Origin: Betaproteobacteria bacterium
Lineage (GTDB): Bacteria > Pseudomonadota > Gammaproteobacteria > Burkholderiales > Usitatibacteraceae
Assembly (NCBI GenBank): GCA_019449455.1
Contig: JAGRPO010000082.1
Coordinates: forward strand, 1 to 47,259
Direction of reading: 5' to 3'
Length of the DNA: 47,259 nt
In this document: positions 18,805 to 30,406 of the stretch, one piece after another
How the letters are laid out: every line of letters begins with the position of its first letter
How positions within the stretch are numbered: the stretch's first letter is position 1
Notes under the pieces: model-generated
Databases searched by the model: none
What the model was told of the DNA's origin: nothing
The model's input: only the letters and a program-made list of their open reading frames with translations
Translations under genes and position numbers: made by a program

Positions 18805-20139
18805 TCAGGCCAACGCATCCAGCGCCACCCCGGCGATCGCGCAACCGGCGATCACGGCGATAACGCCTGCCCGGTACTTCACCAGCGCGACGAGGGCGAG
18901 CCCGGCAATGGCCACGGCGGGCCATGCGACGTGCCCGGGGAAGGGCACGGCGGCGCTCGCGCCCGGCCAGAACACGTGCCAGGCGAAGAACACGGCGAGG
19001 CTCGCGATCACGCCCACGACTGCCGCGGTGATCGCGGAGAGCGGGCCCTCCAGGTGGACGTCGTCGCGCGTGCGCTCGACATACGGGCCGCCGGCGAGGA
19101 TGAACACGAACGAGGGCAGGAAGGTGAACCAGGTCGCCACGAGGGCGCCCAGTATGCCGGCGGCGGCGAGGGCATCGGGGCCCAGCGCGGCTTTGGTCCA
19201 CGCGCCCACGAACCCGACGAACGCGACGAACATGATGAGCGGACCGGGAGTGGTTTCCCCCAGCGCGAGGCCGTCGATCATCTGCCCCATGGTGGCCCAG
19301 CCGAACTGGTCCACGGCGTTTTCGACCACGTAGGGAAGCACCGCGTACGCGCCGCCGAAGGTGACGAGCGCCGCCTGCGTGAAGAACTTCGCCATGTTCG
19401 CGTAGTCGCTCGCGGAGCCGAAGGCGGCGACGATCGCGGCGAAGGGAAGCAGCCACAAGGCGAGGCCCGCGGCGGCCACGGCGGCGAGCCTTCCGGGCGA
19501 CGCGACGGCGTGGGCGGGCGACGGCGTGTCGTCGTCGATGAGGGCCGGGTCGTGGGGTGCGCCCGCGGCCGGAGCGAGGCGCGCGGGCGCCGGTGCGAAG
19601 CGGCGCCCCGCAAGGCCGACGAGAGCCGCCCCGGCGATCACGACCGGGAAGGGAACGGCGAACGCGGCGAGCGCGGCGAAGGCGGCCGCCGCGATGCCCA
19701 TGTGGAACGGACGGCGAAGGGCCCTCGAGCCGATGCGGATCGTGGCCGCGGCGACGATGGCCACGACGGCGGGCTTCACGCCCGAGAGGATGGCCGCCAC
19801 CACGGGGTTGTGGCCGAAGGCGAGGTACGCCCAGGACAGCGCGACGAGGATCGCCACGGACGGCAGCACGAAGAGCGTCCCCGCGACGATGGCGCCCCGG
19901 GTCCCGTGCAGAAGCCATCCGATGTAGGTCGCGAGCTGCTGCGCTTCGGGCCCCGGCAGCACCATGCAGTAGTTGAGCGCGTGCAGGAAGCGTCGCTCCG
20001 AGATCCAGCGCCGGGTCTCGACGAGCTCGCGGTGCATGATCGAGATCTGCCCGGCGGGGCCGCCGAAGCTCACGAAGCCGAGCTTCAGCCAGAAGCGAAG
20101 GGCCTCGCCGAACGATACCCGATGCGGAGCGCGGCTCAC
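18805..20139 (-). CDS. chrA: Chromate transporter ChrA
   Basis: A 444-residue inner-membrane protein of the two-domain CHR family. The GTG at 20139 overlaps the chrB stop (GTGA), and the longer upstream frame is rejected because it runs through chrB. The two homologous halves show GFVSFGGPAGQISIMHRE near the N-terminus and AALVTFGGAYAVLPYVVE in the second half, plus LPGPEAQQLATYIG and GLALGETTPGPLIMF, all typical of ChrA. A hydrophilic linker rich in Pro, Ala and Asp (around PHDPALIDDDTPSPAH) joins the halves. ChrA exports chromate. The pairing with chrB supports a chromate-resistance role. Confidence 0.93.
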   Translation of the reverse strand: MSRAPHRVSFGEALRFWLKLGFVSFGGPAGQISIMHRELVETRRWISERRFLHALNYCMVLPGPEAQQLATYIGWLLHGTRGAIVAGTLFVLPSVAILVALSWAYLAFGHNPVVAAILSGVKPAVVAIVAAATIRIGSRALRRPFHMGIAAAAFAALAAFAVPFPVVIAGAALVGLAGRRFAPAPARLAPAAGAPHDPALIDDDTPSPAHAVASPGRLAAVAAAGLALWLLPFAAIVAAFGSASDYANMAKFFTQAALVTFGGAYAVLPYVVENAVDQFGWATMGQMIDGLALGETTPGPLIMFVAFVGFVGAWTKAALGPDALAAAGILGALVATWFTFLPSFVFILAGGPYVERTRDDVHLEGPLSAITAAVVGVIASLAVFFAWHVFWPGASAAVPFPGHVAWPAVAIAGLALVALVKYRAGVIAVIAGCAIAGVALDALA

Positions 20140-20966
20140 GTGGGGTGACGCCGCGCGAGTGGAACGGCGGCGCGGCCGGCCTGCGCGCGGCAGGTGGCAT
20201 GGAGCGCGTCGTACAGCTCGAACCCCTTCTCCAGCAGGACATGGTCGTCGCGATGCACCCGCCCCAGTCCCAGCGAGATGGCCAGGAGCCCCGCGCATTC
20301 CGGGGCGAGGTCCAGCCGCCCCGTATCGGCGCCGCGCACGACAAGGGCAAGGCGCGCGAGAGCGCTATCCTCGAGGCCGAAATCCTCCACGAGCGCATCG
20401 AAGGTGCAGCGCTCCCCACGATGGGTGAATTCGACGCCAGGAACGTCGAAGGTGACGCCGCCGCATTCGGCGGCCTTCGCGCGAACGGCGGGCTCGGGCA
20501 CGAAGACGAATTCCGCGAATGGATCGATGAAGCGGCGAACGAGCCAAGGACAGGCGATGCGGTCGATCTTCGGCCGCTCGCGCGTGACCCAGACTGACGG
20601 CTTGCCGGGCCCGGACGGGATGGCGGGGGAGAGTCGCCGCGTCACGGTCGGCGCGCCGAGCGAACGCCAGGCCTCGATCCCGCCTTCGAGGTAGCGGGCA
20701 TCCACGCCGGCCAACCGAAGCGCGGCGACGGCGTTCCGGCTGATCTCATGGCCGTGCACGCAGTACAGCACCACCGGCCGATGCCGAGGAAGGTACTTTT
20801 CCCAATCGGGCACGTCGAATGGGTCGCGCCAGGTTGCACCGGCAATCATCGCCGTGTCGGCTTCGAGTGCGGCGCGGCGGCGGACGTCGATCACGAGGGG
20901 CGAGGCGCCGGTGCCGAAGTTGGCGAAAAGGTCCGAAGGGGAAATGGGAGGGGATACGGTGTCCAT
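20136..20966 (-). CDS. chrB: Chromate resistance protein ChrB with N-terminal rhodanese domain
   Basis: A 276-residue protein made of two parts. Residues about 8-115 form a rhodanese domain with the active-site Cys69 in VVLYCVHGHE. Residues about 125-265 match the ChrB C-terminal domain (WVTRERPKIDRIACPWLVRRF, then GVEFTHRGERCTFDALVEDF). Classical ChrB regulators have a different N-terminal domain, so this protein is more likely an accessory or sulfur-handling resistance factor than a straightforward DNA-binding regulator. It is translationally coupled to chrA. The 136 bases upstream hold the presumed promoter, in which I could not assign elements, and a short inverted repeat near 21018-21030. 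Confidence 0.85.
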   Translation of the reverse strand: MDTVSPPISPSDLFANFGTGASPLVIDVRRRAALEADTAMIAGATWRDPFDVPDWEKYLPRHRPVVLYCVHGHEISRNAVAALRLAGVDARYLEGGIEAWRSLGAPTVTRRLSPAIPSGPGKPSVWVTRERPKIDRIACPWLVRRFIDPFAEFVFVPEPAVRAKAAECGGVTFDVPGVEFTHRGERCTFDALVEDFGLEDSALARLALVVRGADTGRLDLAPECAGLLAISLGLGRVHRDDHVLLEKGFELYDALHATCRAQAGRAAVPLARRHPT

Positions 20967-21102
20967 GGTCGTCCTCGCGATGAAGCAGGAACGCAGAACT
21001 TGGACGGGACACCGTCTTCGCCCGGAGGGCGTCGGGAGCCTGCGACTTCCCGGTACGGCGAATGTTAGCGTGGCGGCGGCGATGGCCGCAAGACGCGCCC
21101 GG

Positions 21103-21924
21103 TCATTCGACGAAAAGGTCCCTGAAGAGCGCGGTTCCCGGCGTGACGGCGTAGCGGTCGAAGTCCGTCAGGCCCGTGGCCCGGAGCACCGCCTCGTCGA
21201 GGTAGAAGTTGCCCGTCGTCGAGCGGCTCGGGCCCGTGAGGATGGCGTGCGCCGCGTCCGCCATGATGGCCGGGTGGCGACTCGCCGCGAGGATCTCCGG
21301 CGGAAAGTTGAACTCCACCGCGGCCGTGGCGATGGTGGTCGCCGGCCACAGCGAGTTCACCGCGATGCCGTCGGCCTTGAGTTCCTCGGCCATGCCCAGC
21401 GTGCAAAGGCTCATGCCGTACTTCGAGATCGTGTACGCCACGTGCGGCGCGAACCACTTGGCCTTCATCGAAAGCGGCGGCGCGAGGTTGAGGATGTGCG
21501 GGTTGCCTGACTTGCGCAGGTGGGGGATGCAGGCCTGCGAGCACAGGAAGGTCGCGCGCACGTTCACGCCCATCATCAGGTCGAAGCGCCGCGCCGGGGT
21601 CTGGAGCGTCGGCGTGAGGCTGATGGCGCTCGCGTTGTTCACGAGGACGTCGATGCCGCCGAAGGCGAGCGAGGCTGCCTCGACGGCGGCGGCGATGGCC
21701 GCCTCGTCGCGGACGTCCAGGGCGATCGCGAGCGCCTTCCCGCCCGCGGCCTCGACCTCGGCGGCCACGGTATGGATGGTGCCCAGGAGCTTCGGGTGCG
21801 GCGTCGCGGTCTTGGCGGCGACGACGACGTTGGCCCCGTCGCGGGCTGCGCGAAGGGCGATCTCGCGGCCGATGCCACGCGAGGCGCCCGTGACGAAGAG
21901 GGTCTTTCCCGCGAGTGTCGCCAT
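21103..21924 (-). CDS. SDR-family NAD(P)-dependent oxidoreductase (HSDL2-like)
   Basis: A 273-residue short-chain dehydrogenase with the nucleotide-binding motif TGASRGIG near the start, NNAS, and the catalytic Tyr and Lys in AYTISKYGMS. The insert KTATPHPKLLGTIHT after the first strands and the phrase NLAPPLSMKAKWF are features of the HSDL2-like SDR group, whose physiological substrates are poorly known. The catalytic Ser position appears to read Pro or Ser in the LAPPLS segment. The gene lies 5 bases after an enoyl-CoA hydratase gene at the end of a long minus-strand operon, suggesting a role in acyl or lipid metabolism. Confidence 0.85.
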   Translation of the reverse strand: MATLAGKTLFVTGASRGIGREIALRAARDGANVVVAAKTATPHPKLLGTIHTVAAEVEAAGGKALAIALDVRDEAAIAAAVEAASLAFGGIDVLVNNASAISLTPTLQTPARRFDLMMGVNVRATFLCSQACIPHLRKSGNPHILNLAPPLSMKAKWFAPHVAYTISKYGMSLCTLGMAEELKADGIAVNSLWPATTIATAAVEFNFPPEILAASRHPAIMADAAHAILTGPSRSTTGNFYLDEAVLRATGLTDFDRYAVTPGTALFRDLFVE

Positions 21925-21929
21925 GGCGG

Positions 21930-22715
21930 CTAGTCGCCCTTGAACACGGGCGCGCGCTTCTGCACGAACGCGCCGGTGCCCTCGGCGAAGTCGTGCGTCG
22001 GGATGCAGCTTCCGAACGAGGCGAGCTCCGCGTCGAGCTGCTCGGCCATCGGGCGCTCCCAGGTTTCGTTGAAGAGCGCCTTCGTCCTGCCGTAGGCGAA
22101 GGTCGGCCCCGCCGCCAGCCGCTCGAGGATCGCGGCCGCGCGCGAGTCCAGCTCCTCAGGATCGACCACCCAGTTCACGAGCCCGAGCGAGCAGGCCGTG
22201 TCGGCATCGAGGCGGTCGCCGAGGAAGGCGAGCTCCAGGGCCTTGCGCATGCCGACGATGCGCGGCAGCGTGAAGGAACTGCCGCCGTCGGGCGAGGTGC
22301 CGATGTTGGCGTAGGCCAGCGAGAACTGCGCGTCGCGCGAGGCGATGGCCAGGTCGCACGCGAGCATGACCGAGAGGCCGCCGCCCGCCACGGCGCCGTG
22401 CACGCACGCTAGCACGGGCTTGGGCATCGTGCGCAGGCGCTTCACCGAGGCGTGGAAGCCCTGGCCCATTTCCTCGAAACGCGGGCCGAGCGTGTCGAGA
22501 TGCGCGTGGAAGAAGGCGACGTCACCGCCCGCCATGAAGGCGCGTCCCGCGCCCCGGAGCATGACCGCGCGCACGGCGGCATCCTCGGCCACCTCGCGCG
22601 TGACGAGGTCGAGGTCGCCCATGAGCTCGCCGTCGAGGGCGTTGAGCTTCGCGGGCCGGTTCAGGGTGACGATGGCCGCGGCGCCGCGGCGTTCGAGGAG
22701 GACGGTGTCGGTCAT
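21930..22715 (-). CDS. Enoyl-CoA hydratase/isomerase family protein
   Basis: A 261-residue crotonase-fold protein. The oxyanion-hole segments RAFMAGGDVAFF and HGAVAGGGLSVMLACDL are present, and Glu/Asp candidates lie in GTSPDGGSSFTLPRIVG. In that last segment the second catalytic Glu of classical hydratases appears to be Asp or Gly, which also occurs in isomerase-type members, so the exact reaction (hydration or isomerisation of acyl-CoA) is uncertain. The ATG at 22715 overlaps the preceding MFS stop (ATGA), and the SDR gene follows after 5 bases. The three are one transcription unit. Confidence 0.87.
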   Translation of the reverse strand: MTDTVLLERRGAAAIVTLNRPAKLNALDGELMGDLDLVTREVAEDAAVRAVMLRGAGRAFMAGGDVAFFHAHLDTLGPRFEEMGQGFHASVKRLRTMPKPVLACVHGAVAGGGLSVMLACDLAIASRDAQFSLAYANIGTSPDGGSSFTLPRIVGMRKALELAFLGDRLDADTACSLGLVNWVVDPEELDSRAAAILERLAAGPTFAYGRTKALFNETWERPMAEQLDAELASFGSCIPTHDFAEGTGAFVQKRAPVFKGD

Positions 22716-23983
22716 TGGGGCGGCTCTCCGGTGTGCGGGATGATACCGCGCTCGATGTAGAGCGGCCGCAGGTGATGGCGGAAGGAGGCGAGGCGCAGCG
22801 CGAAGACGGCGCCGGCGAGCGCGCAGACGATCCCTCCCGCGAGGAATGTGTAGGGGGCGCCGATGCGCTCGGCCAGCGCGCCCGCGGCGAGGTGGCCCAG
22901 CGGCAGCGATCCGATGAAGAACATCGTGTAGTAGGCCATCACGCGCCCGCGCTTCTCGTCCTCGACGATGCTCTGCAGGATGGTGTTGCAGGAGGCGGCG
23001 GTCATGAAGATGCCGAACCCGGTCAGGGCCATGAAGAAGACGGACAGGGGAACCGACCGCGAGAAGCAGAAGCCCACGGTGCCCATGCCGGCCGCGATGG
23101 TCGCGATCGGGATCCACTTGGCCAGCCCCCGGACGGAGGGACGGCGCGCGAGGCTCACGGCCGAAATCACGGCGCCCAGTCCGACGGCGCCGATGAAGAG
23201 TCCCACGAGTTGCGCACCGCTCTCGAAGGTGCGGACCGCGATCGCGGGCATGAGCGTGGAGTACGGCCCGACCGAGAAGCTCACCGTCGCGAGCAGGATC
23301 AGCATGCTGCGGATGGGCGGAAACCCCATGGCGTAGCGCCAGCCGTCGGCCAGGTCCGCGAGCGGGCGAGTCGCCTTGCGGGCCGGGGCGGCGCGAACCG
23401 GCCGGATGCGGGCGAGCGCCGCGAGCACGGCCAGGAAGCTCGCCGCGTTGATCGCGAAGCAGGCCGTCTCTCCCCAGGCCGCGACGATGAAGCCTCCGAT
23501 CGAAGGTCCGACCAGGCGCGCGCCGTTCATCAGGATGGAGTTGAGCGCGATGGCGTTGGGCAGGTCGTCGCGGTCGTCGAGGAGCTGCACGAAGAAGGAC
23601 TGCCGCGTCGGGGTCTCGAACGAATTGGCGACCCCCGCGAAGAGGGCGAGCGCGGCGAGTTGCGCCATCGTGATCAGGCCCAGGCCAGAGAGGACCGCGA
23701 GCGTGAGCGACTGGATGCACAGGAGCGCCAGCACCGCGAACAGGATGCGCCGGCGATCCATCCGGTCCCCGAGCACGCCGGCGAACGGCGACAGCACGAG
23801 GTAGGGGGCCGAATTGAGGAAGCCCACCAGTCCGGTGAACCAGGTGGAACCGGAAAGCCTGTAGGCGAGCCACATGAGAGCCAGCGACTGCACCCAGGTG
23901 CCGACCATCGACACCGCCTGTCCGGCGAAGTAACGGCGGAAATTGGGCGAGCCGAGCGCGCGCAGGCTGCGGGGAAGGGGCAC
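22712..23983 (-). CDS. MFS transporter (EntS/DHA3-like)
   Basis: A 423-residue major-facilitator protein with about twelve hydrophobic segments. The loop 2-3 motif reads GVLGDRMDRRRILF, the usual charged signature between segments 2 and 3, and the first segment begins FRRYFAGQAVSMVGTWVQ, typical of the EntS/MFS_3 branch. Relatives export siderophores or drugs, and nothing here fixes the substrate. It overlaps the enoyl-CoA hydratase gene and begins 37 bases after the valS stop. Confidence 0.88.
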   Translation of the reverse strand: MPLPRSLRALGSPNFRRYFAGQAVSMVGTWVQSLALMWLAYRLSGSTWFTGLVGFLNSAPYLVLSPFAGVLGDRMDRRRILFAVLALLCIQSLTLAVLSGLGLITMAQLAALALFAGVANSFETPTRQSFFVQLLDDRDDLPNAIALNSILMNGARLVGPSIGGFIVAAWGETACFAINAASFLAVLAALARIRPVRAAPARKATRPLADLADGWRYAMGFPPIRSMLILLATVSFSVGPYSTLMPAIAVRTFESGAQLVGLFIGAVGLGAVISAVSLARRPSVRGLAKWIPIATIAAGMGTVGFCFSRSVPLSVFFMALTGFGIFMTAASCNTILQSIVEDEKRGRVMAYYTMFFIGSLPLGHLAAGALAERIGAPYTFLAGGIVCALAGAVFALRLASFRHHLRPLYIERGIIPHTGEPPQ

Positions 23984-24020
23984 GGGGCCAGTCAGTCGCC
24001 GGCTCGTTCCAGGCGGGGGC

Positions 24021-26780
<2,760 letters not shown>

Positions 26781-26792
26781 GGATCGGGTGGT

Positions 26793-27218
26793 CTATCGGT
26801 GAGGGCGGCGCGCGAGCGCCTCGGCCACTGCGTCGCCGGCGGCGTTCGCGATGTCCTGCCGGAGGTCTCCCAGCGTGGCGGCGACGGAGGCGTGGACCTC
26901 CGCCATCACCTGCTGGGCGAGGCGGTGCTCGAGGTCATGCGCCAGCCGCGACTGCACGGCATTGACGACCTCGGCGATCAGCGCGCGCGTGTAATCGTCG
27001 TCGCGGAGGGCCGGGGCGGCGCCGCGGGGCGCGGCGACTGCCGCGTCGGCTGTCGCGGGGGTGGCGGGCGTGGCGGGGGCAGGGGAAGCGGCTCCGCCGG
27101 GCGTGATGAGCTCGGTGAGGACGGGGACGTCGGCGCCTTCCCCGTGCTCGGGCCGCGCGGGCGCGTGCCGGCGAAGGAGCGCGTCGGCCTTGCCGAGAAT
27201 GTCGCGGTCGTTCTCCAT
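26793..27218 (-). CDS. Small hypothetical protein between holC and valS
   Basis: A 141-residue protein I cannot assign to a function. The N-terminus (MENDRDILGKADALLRRH) and the short motif VPVLTELI are followed by an Ala/Pro/Thr-rich linker (about residues 42-68) and a C-terminal half predicted to be helical (LIAEVVNAVQSRLAHDLEHR and beyond). There is no signal peptide and no membrane segment. Similar small proteins with a VLTE-type motif sit beside holC or valS in betaproteobacteria. The start follows the holC stop by 4 bases and valS begins 12 bases later, so it is expressed with them. Confidence 0.7.
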   Translation of the reverse strand: MENDRDILGKADALLRRHAPARPEHGEGADVPVLTELITPGGAASPAPATPATPATADAAVAAPRGAAPALRDDDYTRALIAEVVNAVQSRLAHDLEHRLAQQVMAEVHASVAATLGDLRQDIANAAGDAVAEALARRPHR

Positions 27219-27222
27219 GGGC

Positions 27223-27645
27223 TCAGGCCTCCCCGATCGCGTTCACGTTGATCTCGTAGCCGCGCTTCCGGTAGAACACGAAGCGGCCGCGGGCGCGCTG
27301 CTTGTCCTCCTCGTCGGTGCCGACGATCTCCAGCAGGCGCTCGAAGGAGGCGAAGAAGGGCGGCCAGTCGTCCCCGAGGTTGAGGAGCACGTCGTGGTGC
27401 GGGAGCGCGGCGTCGTCCGAGGCGAGGACCACGGGCGTCTCCGGCGCGATGGCGTCGGTGGCGCGGCAATGGGGGACGAAGCGCGTCGACTGGAAAGTCC
27501 AGAGCAGGCGGTCGAACGTCGAGAGGATCTGCGTGTCCGGGGAGTACACGACGAGCCGGCTGTCGCGCTCGGCCGCCGTGGCCGCCACGCGGCAGGCGTA
27601 TCGCAGCTTGTCCTCGGCGTAGTGGTAGAAGTCGATGCGCGTCAC
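27223..27645 (-). CDS. holC: DNA polymerase III subunit chi
   Basis: A 140-residue protein beginning V-T-R-I-D-F-Y-H-Y from a GTG at 27645, which overlaps the pepA stop (GTGA). A longer open frame upstream runs through pepA and is rejected. The segments RIDFYHYAEDKLRYACRVA, FVPHCRATD and ETPVVLASDD and the Asp/Trp/Pro stretch LNLGDDWPPFF are typical of HolC, which bridges single-stranded DNA-binding protein and the clamp loader. It sits downstream of pepA, as in many proteobacteria. Confidence 0.92.
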   Translation of the reverse strand: MTRIDFYHYAEDKLRYACRVAATAAERDSRLVVYSPDTQILSTFDRLLWTFQSTRFVPHCRATDAIAPETPVVLASDDAALPHHDVLLNLGDDWPPFFASFERLLEIVGTDEEDKQRARGRFVFYRKRGYEINVNAIGEA

Positions 27646-29129
27646 GCCGAGCGCCGCGTGAGGAAATTCGCGAGCAGGGCGACGGGCCGGCCGGTGGCGC
27701 CCTTGTCGGGGCCCGATTTCCACGCGGTGCCGGCGATGTCCAGGTGGGCCCAGGGGTAGGCCTTGGCGAAGCGCTCGAGGAAGCAGGCGGCCGTGATCGC
27801 GCCGCCGGCGCGCGAGCCGATGTTGGGGATGTCCGCGAAGTTCGACTTGAGCCCTTCCTGGTAGTCGTCCCAGAGGGGAAGGTGCCAGGCGCGGTCCCAC
27901 GCGGCGTCGCCCGCCTGCAGGAGCTCGCGGGCGAGCGAGTCGGTGTTGGCGAAGAGGCCGGTGGCGATGTGGCCCAGGGCGATCACCATGGCGCCCGTGA
28001 GGGTGGCGATGTCCACCACGGCGGCCGGCTTGTAGCGCTCCGCGTAAGTGAGCGCGTCGCAGAGGATCAGGCGGCCCTCCGCGTCGGTATTGAGGATTTC
28101 CACGGTCTTGCCGGACATCGTCGTCACGATGTCGCCGGGCTTCACGGCGTGGCCGCCGGGCATGTTCTCGGTGGCCGGGACGATGCCGACCACGTTGAGG
28201 GGGAGCTTCATGAGGGCGACGGCCTTCATCGTCCCCAGCACGCTCGCCGCGCCGCACATGTCGAACTTCATCTCGTCCATCTCGGCGGCGGGCTTGAGCG
28301 AAATGCCGCCCGTGTCGAAGGTGACACCCTTGCCCACGAGGACCACGGGCGGGTCGTCCTTCTTCGCGCCTCGGTGCTCGAGGACGATGAGCTTGGGCGG
28401 CTGGCGGCTGCCGCGCGCGACGGCGAGGAAGGCGCCCATGCCGAGCTTCTCGAGATCCTTCTGGTCGAGGACCTCGCATTCGAGCCCGTGGTGCTTCGCG
28501 AGATCCTGCGCCTCGGACGCGAGATAGGCCGGCGTGCAGATGTTGGCCGGGAGGTTGCCGAGGTCGCGCGCGAGGTGCGCGCCGCTCGCGATGGCGGTGG
28601 CGCGGGCGACGGCGGACTCGCCGGTCGGGATGTCGCTGCGCCGCCCGACGTGCAGGATGACCTTGCGCAGGGCCCGCTTCGATTCCGGGGGCTTGCTCTT
28701 CATGCGGTCGAAGCGGTAGAGCCCGTCGAGGATGCCGAGAACCGCCTGCTCGACCTTGAAGGCCGTGTCGCGCTTGCGGAGCGCCAGGTCCGTGAGGAAG
28801 AACATCGCGTCGGTCGCGCCGGTGGACTTCAGCGCCTTGACGGCGGTGTCGATGGCCTTCCGGTAGGCCGTCTCGCCCATCTCGCGCTCCTTGCCGAGCC
28901 CGACGAGCAGCACCCGGTCGCACGGCAGGCCGGCCACGATGTGCAGGAGCAGCGTCGTGCCCGCCTTGCCTTCATGGTCGCCGCGGCGCAGCACTTCCGC
29001 GAGAAAGCCCTTGGCGGCACGGTCGATGTCGAGGGCGGAGGCGGTGAGCTTGCGGCCCTCGAACACGCCGACGACCACGCATCCGGTGCGTTGTTTCTCG
29101 GGGCTCCCGCTCTTTATGCTAAATTCCAT
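27642..29129 (-). CDS. pepA: Leucyl aminopeptidase (M17)
   Basis: A 495-residue cytosolic aminopeptidase. The C-terminal catalytic domain contains VGKGVTFDTGGISLKP, the M17 signature NTDAEGRL near residue 345 and DIATLTGA, giving the two-metal site with its Lys, Asp and Glu ligands. The N-terminal 160 residues are the regulatory/hexamer domain. In E. coli PepA also binds DNA (XerCD recombination, carAB control), and whether this protein does is unknown. First gene of the minus-strand operon that includes holC and valS, with a good promoter at 29167-29196. Confidence 0.97.
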   Translation of the reverse strand: MEFSIKSGSPEKQRTGCVVVGVFEGRKLTASALDIDRAAKGFLAEVLRRGDHEGKAGTTLLLHIVAGLPCDRVLLVGLGKEREMGETAYRKAIDTAVKALKSTGATDAMFFLTDLALRKRDTAFKVEQAVLGILDGLYRFDRMKSKPPESKRALRKVILHVGRRSDIPTGESAVARATAIASGAHLARDLGNLPANICTPAYLASEAQDLAKHHGLECEVLDQKDLEKLGMGAFLAVARGSRQPPKLIVLEHRGAKKDDPPVVLVGKGVTFDTGGISLKPAAEMDEMKFDMCGAASVLGTMKAVALMKLPLNVVGIVPATENMPGGHAVKPGDIVTTMSGKTVEILNTDAEGRLILCDALTYAERYKPAAVVDIATLTGAMVIALGHIATGLFANTDSLARELLQAGDAAWDRAWHLPLWDDYQEGLKSNFADIPNIGSRAGGAITAACFLERFAKAYPWAHLDIAGTAWKSGPDKGATGRPVALLANFLTRRSA

Positions 29130-29166
29130 TTGTTTTCCTGTACTTGGAAGCTCGAGCCAAACGCCG

Positions 29167-29196
29167 ATTATCCCTGCTTTGGGCGAGCCAAGTCAA
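29167..29196 (-). promoter_or_regulatory. Sigma-70-type promoter of the pepA-holC-valS operon
   Basis: On the minus strand TTGACT (29196-29191) and GATAAT (29172-29167) are separated by 18 bases, close to the TTGACA/TATAAT consensus. The predicted start is about 30 bases from the pepA ATG. It lies in the 119-base divergent gap to lptF, for which I see no equally good promoter. Confidence 0.75.
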
Positions 29197-29248
29197 AGCA
29201 AGCCGGGCCCGTGACCACTATCGGTTACGGCCGGCTCGATCCTCGACC

Positions 29249-30331
29249 ATGATCTTCGAACGCAGCCTGATTCGCGAATTCAGCCTCGTGGCGCTTGCCG
29301 TGGTCGCGGTGCTGCTCGCGCTTATCCTCACGCGGCTGCTGATCATGCTGCTCGGCCAGGCGGCCGGCGGCGAGGTGCTGCCCGAGGCGGTGATCGGCCT
29401 CATCGCGTTCGGGATCCTCACCTACATGCCCGTGCTCCTGTCGATCGCGGCCTTCGTCGCGGTGCTGCTCACGCTCACGCGCAGCTTCCGCGACAGCGAG
29501 ATGACGGTGTGGTTCACCTCGGGGCTGTCGATCGCCGCGTGGGTGAAGCCGGTGCTGCGCTTCGCCCTGCCCATCGCCCTGGTGTGCGCCGTGCTCTCGC
29601 TCGGGATCGCGCCCTGGTCCCAGGCGCAGAGCCGCGAGTACCAGCGCCTCCTCGAGAGCCGCGACGAGGTCTCCTCGGTCACCCCCGGCGTGTTCCGCGA
29701 ATCGCGGCAGGCCGACCGGGTGTTCTTCGTGGACAAGCTCTCCGAGCGCGACGACGTGGTGAACAACGTCTTCGTGCAGTCCACGCAGGGCAACCGCCTC
29801 GGGGTGATGGTCGCGCAGAAGGGATTCGTGGAGACGGTGGAGAACGGCGACCGCTTCGTCGTGCTGCTGAACGGGCGGCGCTACGAAGGCACGCCGGGCA
29901 CGCTCGACTACCGGACCGTGGACTTCGACCGTTACATGCTGCGCATCGAGCCCAAGGAAGCGAAGCGGGACGCCACACCTCCCGCCAAGTCCCTGGGCAC
30001 GATGGATCTCATCGCCGACCCCACGCCGCACCACATCGCGGAGCTGCACTGGCGGATCGCGCTGCCGTTCTCGGTGGTGCTGATGGCGCTCTTCGCGGTG
30101 CCGCTTTCCTTCGTGAACCCGCGCACGGGGAAATCGTGGAACCTGGTGTTCGCCGTGCTCGCCTACACGCTCTACAACAACATGCTCTCCATCTTCCAGG
30201 CCTGGACGGCGCAGGGGAAGGTGCCCATCTGGCTGGGCCTGTGGCCCGTGCACTTCGCCGTGGTGGCGGTGATCGCCTTTCTCCTGTCCCGGCAGATGGT
30301 GTCGAGGCGCTGGTTCGCGTTCGGGCGCTAG
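29249..30331 (+). CDS. lptF: LPS export ABC transporter permease LptF
   Basis: A 360-residue inner-membrane permease of the YjgP/YjgQ family with three hydrophobic segments before residue 140, a periplasmic beta-jellyroll-like domain (about 140-260) and three more segments at the end (SVVLMALFAVPLSF, VFAVLAYTLYNNMLS, FAVVAVIAFLLSRQM). LptF forms a heterodimer with LptG and works with LptB and LptC to extract lipopolysaccharide from the membrane. Normally lptG follows at once, but here the next feature is tRNA-Ser 76 bases on, so lptG must lie elsewhere. Divergent from pepA, which is a common arrangement. Confidence 0.95.
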   Translation: MIFERSLIREFSLVALAVVAVLLALILTRLLIMLLGQAAGGEVLPEAVIGLIAFGILTYMPVLLSIAAFVAVLLTLTRSFRDSEMTVWFTSGLSIAAWVKPVLRFALPIALVCAVLSLGIAPWSQAQSREYQRLLESRDEVSSVTPGVFRESRQADRVFFVDKLSERDDVVNNVFVQSTQGNRLGVMVAQKGFVETVENGDRFVVLLNGRRYEGTPGTLDYRTVDFDRYMLRIEPKEAKRDATPPAKSLGTMDLIADPTPHHIAELHWRIALPFSVVLMALFAVPLSFVNPRTGKSWNLVFAVLAYTLYNNMLSIFQAWTAQGKVPIWLGLWPVHFAVVAVIAFLLSRQMVSRRWFAFGR

Positions 30332-30360
30332 GCGGGGTCGCTCGGGGAGCCGCGCCGAGG

Positions 30361-30366
30361 TATAAT
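30361..30366 (+). promoter_or_regulatory. Candidate -10 element for tRNA-Ser
   Basis: A perfect TATAAT lies 40 bases before the tRNA-Ser start, in the space after lptF. I see no clear -35 at the right distance in the G-rich sequence upstream, so support is partial. Confidence 0.45.
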
Positions 30367-30406
30367 TTCGGGCTTCCCGCCGGCAGCGGGACTGCAAGCA
30401 ATCCAC

